A DNA stretch of 64,000 nucleotides from an uncultured Desulfobacter sp. (GTDB lineage Bacteria > Desulfobacterota > Desulfobacteria > Desulfobacterales > Desulfobacteraceae): positions 256,501 to 320,500 of the forward strand of contig NZ_OY781882.1 of NCBI RefSeq assembly GCF_963677125.1. The letters are read 5' to 3'. This document shows, piece after piece, positions 33,410-41,363 of this stretch. The first letter of the stretch is position 1; the number at the start of each line of letters is the position of its first letter. The position numbers were made by a program, and so were the translations under genes. The notes under the pieces are model-generated. The model saw nothing but the letters and a program-made list of their open reading frames with translations. It was not told the DNA's origin and searched no databases.

Positions 33410-36400
33410 ATGAGAGATGAGGATAAAACCAAATCCCAACTTATTGCTGAACTACGTGAGCTGCGCAGCCAAACAGCGGCCTTGAATCCACTGCCTGAGG
33501 ATACACAAAGTATTGCCCTGGGTTTGACCCGGTTTTATTTTGAGAATGTCTCCATTGGCATTCACCAGCTGGCAATGGATGGACGCATTCTCAATGCCAA
33601 CCCTTATGCCGCTGATATGCTGGGGTACACCGTAAAAGAGTTGACGGCGTTATCAATTTACGACATTGATCCCTATATGTCTGCCGATGCCATGGAGACA
33701 GATCTCGAAACCCTTGCCACCTGCCAATGGGATAGTTTTGAAACGGTTCATCTGAAAAAGGACGGGTCCCAACTTCCGGTGGAAATAACAAGTAACCGAA
33801 TGGAATATGGAGGACAACAGTATGCCTTTGTATTCATAAAGGACATCCGCAGCCGCAAGAAGATGGAAAAAAAATTACGTCAAAATGAGCGGATGCTGCG
33901 CCGTATAATGGATATCGTACCCTCCATGATTTTTGTAAAGAATAAAGAGGGACGATTTCTCATGGTCAACCGGGCCATTGCAGATAGTTTGGGCATGACG
34001 GTAGATGAACTTGAGGGGCGGATGCATCGGGATGTTCACCCTGATCCGGATGAGGTGGAACGGATGCTGGCTGACGATCGCAGAGCTATCGAAAGCGGAG
34101 AGAAGATATTTATCGTTGAAGAACCTTACCGGGAGAGTGCCGGCGATAGAAGGTGGCTTCGGACCATAAAGGTCCCATGTGATGAAGACGAATTCGGGGA
34201 GCCCGCCGTTGTGGGCCTGGCCATGGACATCACTGAACGCAAGCGGATGGAACAAGTGTTGATGGAGAATGAAGAGCGGCTAAGGGATCTTGTTTCAAAT
34301 GTTCCGGGTGTCGTGTATCAATACAAAGCAGATCCCAATTCTTTATTATCGAGCCGCTTGACCAGTGTGATACGAGAGCGGGTCATTGATATGTTCGGTT
34401 TGGATTCTGAAATGGAAACTTTTTTTAGTGAATTTGTCGCTTGTCTGCCTGAAAGTGATCGCGACCGCTTTTCCATGTCACTCAAAAATGCACTTGAAAA
34501 AGAAGTCCCCTGGCATTATGAGGGACAATTCACCAAACCTTCCGGCGACACACTATGGTTTGAAGGTAATTCAGTTCCCCGAAGGGTCGATGACGAGCTG
34601 ATATATTATGGCGTTTTGATGGATATTACCCAGCGAAAGCAGTCCCAAGCCGCACTGAGGGAGAATGAACAGCTGCTGCTCAACATCCTGGAGTCGATGA
34701 ATGAAGGGATCATCGTCTTGGATCATGAATTCAGATATCAAATTTTTAATAAAGCCATAGAAAAAATCACCCTTACCCCGAGACAGGAGGCGTTGGGAAA
34801 AAAGCCCTGGGAGGTATTCTCCTCTATTAGCGGTTCCGTGATCGAAGATAATATACGCAAGGCGATGTCTGGTGAGCCCCAAGGCGAAATGGAAGTACAA
34901 TTGCCTTTGCCCCATAATGAAAATGCATGGTTTCGGGAAAATTTTACGCCACTCAAGAATATCAATGGCCAGATCGTCGGTGTGATCGGCGTGATTTCCG
35001 AGATTACCCGCCAGAAGCAGGATGAGGAAAAATTACATCATCTCATTCATGAGCTCAAAGAGAGTGAAACACGCTTTAAGGCGCTTCACAACGCTTCTTT
35101 TGGCGGCATTATGATCCACGACCAAGGCCGCATTCTTGAATGCAATCAAGGGTTGGCGGAAATAACCGGTTATGCGGTTGATGAGTTGATCGGAATGGAC
35201 GGAATGCTGCTGCTTACTCAAAGATCCAGGCAATTGGTACGGGACATGATTGCTTCGGGCTACCAAGAACCCTATGAAGCCTTTGGCCTGCGTAAAAACG
35301 GGGAAGAATATCCAATCCGGCTTGCCGCCCGCAACATACCATACAAAGGCAGACAGGTCAGGACGGTGGAATTCAGGGATATTACCCAACAAAAAAAGGC
35401 GGAGGGCGAGCTTCAGCATCTTAAAAATTATCTTTCAAATATTATTGATTCCATGCCGTCGGTATTGGTGGGAGTGGACCGTGAGGGCCGGGTGACCCAG
35501 TGGAATCGTAAGGCCCGGCAAACCACAGGATTGAGCCTGGAAAAGGTTCGGGGCCTGCCCCTGGCACAGGTGTATCCCAGTCTGGCCGGGCAGATGCATC
35601 AAATCGAGACGGCCATCCGTGAGTGCCGGGTGATCAGTTCACCTAAGGTTGCGTGCAAAACAAAGACCGGAATTCGTTATGATAATATCACCATTTTCCC
35701 CCTGAAGGATAACAGTATGGAGGGGGCTGTCATCCGGGTGGACGACGTCACCGAACAAGTGCGCCTGGAGGAAATGATGATTCAAAGTGAAAAGATGCTC
35801 TCTGTCGGCGGACTTGCTGCAGGCATGGCCCATGAAATCAACAATCCGTTGGCCGGGATGATGCAAACGGCCAATGTAATGAGATCAAGATTGCAGGACT
35901 TGAGCATCCCTGCAAATCTCAAGGCCGCCGATGAAGTGGGCGTCTCTATTGAAAAAATGGGGGCGTTCATGGAAAAACGAGGCATTTTACGGATGATCAA
36001 CGCCATCAATGAGTCCGGCCGGCGGGTGTCCGAAATTGTGAATAATATGCTCAGTTTTGCCAGAAAATCAGAGGCGGCTCTTTCAAGTTGTGATCCAATT
36101 CAACTTCTGGACAGGACTCTGGAACTTGCAACCACCGATTATGATCTAAAGAAACACTATGATTTTAAAACAATTAAAATCATCAAAGAGTATGAAAAAA
36201 ATCTGCCCATGATTTTTTGCGAAGGGGCGAAAATACAGCAGGTTTTATTGAATATTCTACGCAACGGCGTCCAGGCCATGCAGAATCGGGATACAGGCAG
36301 CCGCGAATTTCCCTGTTTTATTCTAAGGCTTGCCCCGGAAAAAAGTATGTTGCGCATCGAGATTCAAGATAATGGTCCGGGAATGGATAAAGCCACCCGG

Positions 36401-36589
36401 TCAAGGATTTTTGAGCCGTTTTTTACAACAAAGCCTGTGGGGGTGGGCACAGGTCTTGGCTTATCGGTTTCATACTTTATCATTACACAAAATCATGGTG
36501 GGACAATGGATGTGGTGTCGTCACCAGGAAAAGGGGCAAATTTTATCATACGCTTACCACTGGAGAGATATTTGAAGGAATGCAGATAG
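33410..36589 (+). CDS. Multi-PAS sensor histidine kinase, first gene of the signalling array
   Basis: A 1059-residue protein from MRDEDKTKSQL (CCAGGAGAATCAAA upstream). Six PAS-type domains follow in about residues 35-785 (e.g. FENVSIGIHQLAMDG, RRIMDIVPSMIFVKNKEGRF, NIIDSMPSVLVGVDREGR). The kinase core has the phospho-His in GGLAAGMAHEINNPLAGMM and HATPase boxes LLNILRNGVQAM and DNGPGMDKATRSRIFEPF. No transmembrane segment is visible, so it is probably cytosolic. The last PAS and the core are nearly the same as in the kinase at 51639. Its end overlaps the next gene by 10 bp. Confidence 0.9.
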   Translation: MRDEDKTKSQLIAELRELRSQTAALNPLPEDTQSIALGLTRFYFENVSIGIHQLAMDGRILNANPYAADMLGYTVKELTALSIYDIDPYMSADAMETDLETLATCQWDSFETVHLKKDGSQLPVEITSNRMEYGGQQYAFVFIKDIRSRKKMEKKLRQNERMLRRIMDIVPSMIFVKNKEGRFLMVNRAIADSLGMTVDELEGRMHRDVHPDPDEVERMLADDRRAIESGEKIFIVEEPYRESAGDRRWLRTIKVPCDEDEFGEPAVVGLAMDITERKRMEQVLMENEERLRDLVSNVPGVVYQYKADPNSLLSSRLTSVIRERVIDMFGLDSEMETFFSEFVACLPESDRDRFSMSLKNALEKEVPWHYEGQFTKPSGDTLWFEGNSVPRRVDDELIYYGVLMDITQRKQSQAALRENEQLLLNILESMNEGIIVLDHEFRYQIFNKAIEKITLTPRQEALGKKPWEVFSSISGSVIEDNIRKAMSGEPQGEMEVQLPLPHNENAWFRENFTPLKNINGQIVGVIGVISEITRQKQDEEKLHHLIHELKESETRFKALHNASFGGIMIHDQGRILECNQGLAEITGYAVDELIGMDGMLLLTQRSRQLVRDMIASGYQEPYEAFGLRKNGEEYPIRLAARNIPYKGRQVRTVEFRDITQQKKAEGELQHLKNYLSNIIDSMPSVLVGVDREGRVTQWNRKARQTTGLSLEKVRGLPLAQVYPSLAGQMHQIETAIRECRVISSPKVACKTKTGIRYDNITIFPLKDNSMEGAVIRVDDVTEQVRLEEMMIQSEKMLSVGGLAAGMAHEINNPLAGMMQTANVMRSRLQDLSIPANLKAADEVGVSIEKMGAFMEKRGILRMINAINESGRRVSEIVNNMLSFARKSEAALSSCDPIQLLDRTLELATTDYDLKKHYDFKTIKIIKEYEKNLPMIFCEGAKIQQVLLNILRNGVQAMQNRDTGSREFPCFILRLAPEKSMLRIEIQDNGPGMDKATRSRIFEPFFTTKPVGVGTGLGLSVSYFIITQNHGGTMDVVSSPGKGANFIIRLPLERYLKECR

Positions 36590-37542
36590 ATTGCCCACTC
36601 AAGCCTTTGTCGTTCAGGCTGTGGGCCATGGCCCTGCTGGTCGTTACGGTCTGCCTGCATGCTGGCCCGGCACAGTCCATTGAGCGCCTTAACATCGGAT
36701 TTTCCCGGTCAATTATCGGTGGGGTTAATGAGAACGATGCGTTGGCTGTGATAAAGGTTTGGGCCACCGAACTGATCGTGTCTGAGAATGTTGCCGTTAA
36801 TGTTCATCCGGAAATCTATGGGGATGTTCGGGAAATTGAAAACGCGCTTAAACGGAACCAGGCTGATTTTATCTGCATTACGTCAACGGAATTTTTTGAT
36901 TTACAGCACCTGCTGGACCGTGAAAAATGTATTTTTTCCGTCAATGAGGGTCGTATGACTGAAGAATACCTGTTGATTACCCGTAAAAGCAGCCCCATTG
37001 CAGAGCTCAAAGACCTTAAAAGCAGGTCCCTGTTATTTACAAAGAATGCAAGAAACGCCTTGTCTGTTATCTGGCTGGATGTTGAGCTGGGACGGGCCGG
37101 TCTGCCGGCGGCAGAACATTTTTTTAACCGAATGGAGCCGGTGGGTAAAATCAGTGCTGCCCTTCTTCCTATTTTTTTCGGCAGGGAAGATGCCTGTCTG
37201 GTGACCCGGAACGGATTTGACATCATGGCGGAACTCAATCCCCAGATTCCAAATCAGCTTAAAATTTTGACCGCTTCCATGAAATATATCCCTGATTTTC
37301 TGGTATTTCGTAAAGGTTACCAATCCATAATTAAGGATATCATTTTAAAAGAAATTCAGACCTGGAATCAGACACCTGCGGGCCATCAAATCCTTACCAT
37401 TTTTCATACGGACGCTCTTATTCCTAAACCTTTTGAAATTCTTTGGCCCACAATGGATCTAATTAAAGAACACCGGCGTCTTTGGGGGGATGATACCGGA
37501 ACTATCCGGCCTGACTCCAGAGCAGAGGCCGCCACGCCTTAA
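36580..37542 (+). CDS. PhnD-like periplasmic binding protein, first paralogue
   Basis: A 320-residue exported protein with signal segment MALLVVTVCLHAGPAQS. The mature part starts RLNIGFSRSIIGGVNENDAL and follows the phosphate/phosphite/phosphonate-binding (PhnD) pattern: EIYGDVREIENALKRNQADF, ELKDLKSRSLLFTKNARNAL, FGREDACLVTRNGFDIMAEL. No permease or ATPase is near. It overlaps the preceding kinase gene, so it more likely presents a ligand to a sensor, as AioX does for AioS in arsenite sensing. Ligand unknown. Confidence 0.82.
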   Translation: MQIDCPLKPLSFRLWAMALLVVTVCLHAGPAQSIERLNIGFSRSIIGGVNENDALAVIKVWATELIVSENVAVNVHPEIYGDVREIENALKRNQADFICITSTEFFDLQHLLDREKCIFSVNEGRMTEEYLLITRKSSPIAELKDLKSRSLLFTKNARNALSVIWLDVELGRAGLPAAEHFFNRMEPVGKISAALLPIFFGREDACLVTRNGFDIMAELNPQIPNQLKILTASMKYIPDFLVFRKGYQSIIKDIILKEIQTWNQTPAGHQILTIFHTDALIPKPFEILWPTMDLIKEHRRLWGDDTGTIRPDSRAEAATP

Positions 37543-37841
37543 GGAGGTATATATTACGGTATGGAGCGAATTTTCATGGCGGATCTCTTGCCAATGTCCT
37601 GTCTTTGTAACGATAAACGCTGTAATGGGCCGTGGTATTCATCTATATTGTAGCCAAAATACGATATCTAACGTATAGTGATAGTAAATATATTATAGAA
37701 AAATATTCGTTAATAAAAATGGGTTTTCGTCCGATTTTTAAATTTGAATTGGATGAAACATGAATTCCCATTTGTCCTGCATGTAAAGAAAATTGAGCCT
37801 TTTTTAAAACACCAAAATTAAGGATTTAAAAAGGAGTTTTG
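37543..37841 (+). other. 299-bp gap inside the signalling operon, no gene
   Basis: An AAGGAGGT right after the preceding stop codon (37541-37548) has no suitable start codon behind it. GTATAGTGATAG near 37675, also seen upstream of livJ, may be an extended -10 of an internal promoter for the TolC gene. AAGGAG at 37831 is the binding site for that gene. Confidence 0.4.
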
Positions 37842-39269
37842 ATGGGTAGACAAAAAAAATGGCCCGAAAATGCCGGAATTGCCACTGCTATTTTCGTTAT
37901 ATTGCTGACCGTGATCCCGGGTCTTGTCCAAAGCCGGGATTTACAAAAAAAAGAGGAGATACAAAAAGCAGGATTGGACGCATGCCTGGAACAAGCGTTA
38001 GAAAACAATCGTCGCCGGCCGGCGTCCAGGTTTGCCCTTGAGATGGCCCAGGCCCAGCACCGGCAGGCCCTTGCCGGATACTGGCCCCAGATTACAGCCC
38101 AGGGCGGGTATTCGCGGCTGGACGAGGCGCTTAATTTCAATTTGGCAACTGAATTTTCTATTTCAGGGCTTGCGCCTGTACCGGTAACTATCCCGGTAGA
38201 CGCGGAGATCGACATCCTGGTGGAGAAAAGTTATACTGCCACCATTGAAGCGACCTGGCTTTTATACGATGGCGGCATGCGAAAGGGGTATAGAGAGCAG
38301 ACCCAGGGCCTTGTGGACATAATGAAACAGGAGGTCCGGCGTACGGATCTTGAAATCATTGACGACGTCAAGCGGTATTACTGGGGGGCCGTGCTGGCCA
38401 AAAAGTTGCACCAGGTAGGTCTTGACACCCTGTCTCGGATGAACGCCACCTTGAACCTGACCGAGACCATGTATAAAGAGGGGTCAGGCACGGTGAAAAA
38501 AACAGACTGGCTCAACAACAAGGTTATGGTGGATACCTTAAGATCCATGGTTGCCTTGCTTGAAAAAAACAAGCTGATGTCCCGGGCTGCCCTGGCCAAT
38601 ACCATGGGGCTGTCTTGGGATAAAAGTGTTGAACCTGAAGATAGAAAAATCCCTTTGTCGTCATTTCCCATTGATACGGGCGAAATCGTGGACAAGGCCT
38701 ATGCGTTCAATCCGGACTGGGCCAAGGTAGAAGCAGGCCTTAAAGCGGCTGAGGGTGCATTAAAAACCGCTAAAAGCGGTTTTTTCCCAAAACTTGCCCT
38801 GACCGGCGATATTCATAAGTGGTGGCCGGACAGCGACGGCGGGCTTGCTACCTCTGAAAATGAACAGGGATGGACCTTTGGGATCGGTGTAGAAATTCCC
38901 CTTTTTAACGGCATGCTGACAGTGAACAAAATCGCTGCGGCCAGGGCCGCCATTGCCAAGATTAAAGAGGAACAGTTTCTGCTCAAAGAGGGTATAGGTC
39001 TTCAGGTAAGGGATGTTCTCCTCTCTCTTGACGCCGCCCAAAAATCCTGTGATGCGTCAGGGAATGCCCTGGATGCTGCCACGGAAAACCGGGGGCTTAA
39101 CGTGCGGGCCTACCAGAGCGAATTGGTGGAAACCGATGATGTGATCCAGGCCCAGTTAACCGAGGCCCTGATGGCGGCGCAGCACTACAAAGCCAGGTAT
39201 GAACATGTCGCCTTGCTTTCCCGCTTGGACCTGATCGTAGGCGCTGAGGTGTTAAAGCAGATGCAGTAA
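37842..39269 (+). CDS. TolC-family outer-membrane efflux protein, orphan
   Basis: A 475-residue exported protein (signal region IATAIFVILLTVIPGLVQS). It has the paired repeat of OEP proteins: LEQALENNRRRPASRFALEM with QAQHRQALAGYWPQITAQGG, and again FNPDWAKVEAGLKAAEGALK with SGFFPKLALTGD, plus long coiled helices. It would form a trimeric channel across the outer membrane and periplasm. No HlyD adaptor or pump is encoded nearby. ATG chosen over an adjacent TTG because of AAGGAG eight bases upstream. Confidence 0.87.
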   Translation: MGRQKKWPENAGIATAIFVILLTVIPGLVQSRDLQKKEEIQKAGLDACLEQALENNRRRPASRFALEMAQAQHRQALAGYWPQITAQGGYSRLDEALNFNLATEFSISGLAPVPVTIPVDAEIDILVEKSYTATIEATWLLYDGGMRKGYREQTQGLVDIMKQEVRRTDLEIIDDVKRYYWGAVLAKKLHQVGLDTLSRMNATLNLTETMYKEGSGTVKKTDWLNNKVMVDTLRSMVALLEKNKLMSRAALANTMGLSWDKSVEPEDRKIPLSSFPIDTGEIVDKAYAFNPDWAKVEAGLKAAEGALKTAKSGFFPKLALTGDIHKWWPDSDGGLATSENEQGWTFGIGVEIPLFNGMLTVNKIAAARAAIAKIKEEQFLLKEGIGLQVRDVLLSLDAAQKSCDASGNALDAATENRGLNVRAYQSELVETDDVIQAQLTEALMAAQHYKARYEHVALLSRLDLIVGAEVLKQMQ

Positions 39270-39285
39270 TTCGATAGAACAAGAG

Positions 39286-40251
39286 ATGAAAAGAGCTCAT
39301 TTAATAAAGCTGGTACCGTTCCGCGTGTTGATTATGATGCTGCTGTCTGCTGCCGTGTTCCTGCAGGGTGAGCCGGTACAGTCGGAAGAGATCGTTCATA
39401 TCGGATTTTCTCGGTCAATAGTCGGTTCAATTAACGAAAATGATACCATGGCTGCGGTAAAGCTTTGGTCAACGAAGCTTGTGGGTACGGATGAGTTCCC
39501 TGTCAATGTTCAGCCCAAAATTTATGAGGGGGGCAAAGAGATTGAAATAGCGCTTAAGAAAGGTATGATTGATCTTATCAATTTAAGCGTTGTTGAATTT
39601 TTTGATTTGCAGCATCTGATTGACCGGGAACCGCTTATTGTCGCGGTCTATGGCGACTCAATAACCGTAGAATACCTGCTGCTTGCCCGAAAAGAGAGCC
39701 GCTTTGCAGATATTAAAGATCTTAAAGGGGGCTTTCTAAAGCTTTCAAAAAATGCGCGAACTGTCCTTTCGACCATCTGGCTGAATGTTAAATTGGCAGA
39801 CGCCGGGTTACCGACAGCAGAACAGTTTTTTGACAAGATGGTTTCGGCCAATAAAATTAGTGCTGCGCTTCTACCTGTTTTTTTCGGCAAGGCAGATGCC
39901 TGTCTGGTGACACGGAGAGGGTTTGACACCATGGCGGAACTTAATCCCCAGATTTCACATCAGCTTAAAATCATGGCCGCTTCCAAGGCATACGTGCCCG
40001 GTTTTTTAGGATTTCGAAAAAATTATCAATCCAGGGTCAAGACTATCATGCTGAACAATATTGAAAACTGGGACCAAACACCTGCCGGCGGCCAGATCCT
40101 TACCATTTTTCAAATGAACGATATTACATTCCAGTCCTTTGAAAGCCTTGGGCCCACAATGGAACTGATCAAAGAACACCGGCGCCTGTTTGGTGATGAT
40201 ACCAGAGCATCCCGGCTGGAATCCGGGGCGTGGCAGAAGAGCAAAGAGTAG
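39286..40251 (+). CDS. PhnD-like periplasmic binding protein, second paralogue
   Basis: A 321-residue protein with signal segment LIMMLLSAAVFLQGEPVQS and mature start EIVHIGFSRSIVGSINENDT. It shares with the first paralogue the blocks FFDLQHLIDRE, FGKADACLVTRRGFDTMAEL and TPAGGQILTIFQMND, so the two arose by duplication. It follows the TolC gene by 16 bp. The family binds oxyanions or phosphonates; ligand here unknown. Confidence 0.82.
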   Translation: MKRAHLIKLVPFRVLIMMLLSAAVFLQGEPVQSEEIVHIGFSRSIVGSINENDTMAAVKLWSTKLVGTDEFPVNVQPKIYEGGKEIEIALKKGMIDLINLSVVEFFDLQHLIDREPLIVAVYGDSITVEYLLLARKESRFADIKDLKGGFLKLSKNARTVLSTIWLNVKLADAGLPTAEQFFDKMVSANKISAALLPVFFGKADACLVTRRGFDTMAELNPQISHQLKIMAASKAYVPGFLGFRKNYQSRVKTIMLNNIENWDQTPAGGQILTIFQMNDITFQSFESLGPTMELIKEHRRLFGDDTRASRLESGAWQKSKE

Positions 40252-40261
40252 TGGGTATTAA

Positions 40262-40388
40262 GTGAAGACTTGTTTCAGTATACTGATCCTTTTTATTTTT
40301 TTGGGGGGGGGAGCGGTAGCCTGGTGCACAAAATATAACTACTGAAGGGGTAAAAAGTAAGGAAGTGGTTCGGTTTGGATTTATACAG
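40262..40388 (+). pseudogene. 5' stub of a fourth PhnD-like binding-protein gene
   Basis: GTG at 40262 opens a signal-peptide-like VKTCFSILILFIFLGGGAVA. With one base removed near 40323 the frame continues WAQNITTEGVKSKEVVRFGF, which resembles the mature start of the neighbouring binding proteins (EEVRFGFVQ), and then runs into the next gene's signal peptide. A run of nine G lies at 40303-40311. It looks like the leftover of recombination between paralogous copies. Confidence 0.45.
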
Positions 40389-41363
40389 ATGAGTGGATAT
40401 AATAGCAAAATTTGTTTAAAATTATGCATTTTGATTTTTTGTTTTTTGCCGATGACCTCTATCTTGTGGGCTGACGATGCGACAGATGCAGGCCTCCAGG
40501 AGGAGGCGATACCCGCCGAGGAGGTCCGGTTCGGGTTTGTCCAAGCGATATTGGGAACGATCAATGAAAATGATGCAAAAGCCGCCATTCGCAGCTGGAC
40601 AAATACTTTGGTCGAAGAACTTGGCCTTCCTGCAATACCTTTTGTCAGCATTTATGAAGATTTGGCACAGATTCAGACAGAGATTGAAAAAAAACAGGTC
40701 GATGTTGTTTGCTTGACAACGCCCCAGTGGTTTGCAGTGCGAGATCTTATTTCCGAAGACGGTTTGCTTGCCGTTAAAGCCGGTGGCACCATCAATGAAG
40801 AGTATGTTGTACTTGTTCATCGGACAAGTTCGGCCAACAGCCTTCAGGACCTGAAGGGAAAAAGTTTAAGGGTATGGGAATATTCACGAACCGCATTGAG
40901 CTGCACCTGGTTGCGTTCGCTTATGGTGGAAAAGGGACTGGGACCGGCCGATGAGTACTTTAGTAAAATCAAATGGGTCAAAAAAATCAATGAGGCTGTT
41001 CTTCCTGTGTTTTTTAAACAGGCTGATGCCTGCCTGGTTAATCTCAAAGGGCTGGACATCATGGCAGAGCTCAATCCCCAGATCGCCCAACAGGTTAAAA
41101 TTGTCGAGAAATCATCGCCCTATATCCCGGTTATTTTTTGTTTTCGAAAAGATTATCACGCCCCGATCAAGCAGATTTTGCTCGATGATTTACAGGAGAT
41201 GATGGACAGTTCAGCAGGCGGCCAGCTGCTTACTATATTTCAGATGGAAGGTATGGAGAAAGTTTCCATAGTAGATTTTGCGAACATTGTCACTTTATTG
41301 GAAAAGGATTACGGCATTTGTGACCGGTCAAAATCCAGGAGAATCAAAGGGGCGAAAAATTGA
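40389..41363 (+). CDS. PhnD-like periplasmic binding protein, third paralogue
   Basis: A 324-residue protein from MSGYNSKICLKLC with signal segment LKLCILIFCFLPMTSILWA/DD and mature part EVRFGFVQAILGTINENDAK. Conserved blocks LQDLKGKSLRVWEYSRTALS, FKQADACLVNLKGLDIMAEL and AGGQLLTIFQMEG match the other two paralogues, but it is more divergent. Start is uncertain: no good binding site precedes this ATG, and a GTG at 40365 is in frame with the decayed stub upstream. Its stop overlaps the TTG start of the next kinase. Confidence 0.8.
   Translation: MSGYNSKICLKLCILIFCFLPMTSILWADDATDAGLQEEAIPAEEVRFGFVQAILGTINENDAKAAIRSWTNTLVEELGLPAIPFVSIYEDLAQIQTEIEKKQVDVVCLTTPQWFAVRDLISEDGLLAVKAGGTINEEYVVLVHRTSSANSLQDLKGKSLRVWEYSRTALSCTWLRSLMVEKGLGPADEYFSKIKWVKKINEAVLPVFFKQADACLVNLKGLDIMAELNPQIAQQVKIVEKSSPYIPVIFCFRKDYHAPIKQILLDDLQEMMDSSAGGQLLTIFQMEGMEKVSIVDFANIVTLLEKDYGICDRSKSRRIKGAKN

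Noticed and set aside
37541..37680. Small gene behind the AAGGAGGT after the first PhnD-like gene
   Set aside because: No ATG, GTG or TTG at usable distance; the 30-codon frame from the nearest ATG looks random.
36580..41363. Phosphonate ABC importer
   Set aside because: Three binding proteins but no PhnC/PhnE-type ATPase or permease anywhere near; neighbours are signalling genes.
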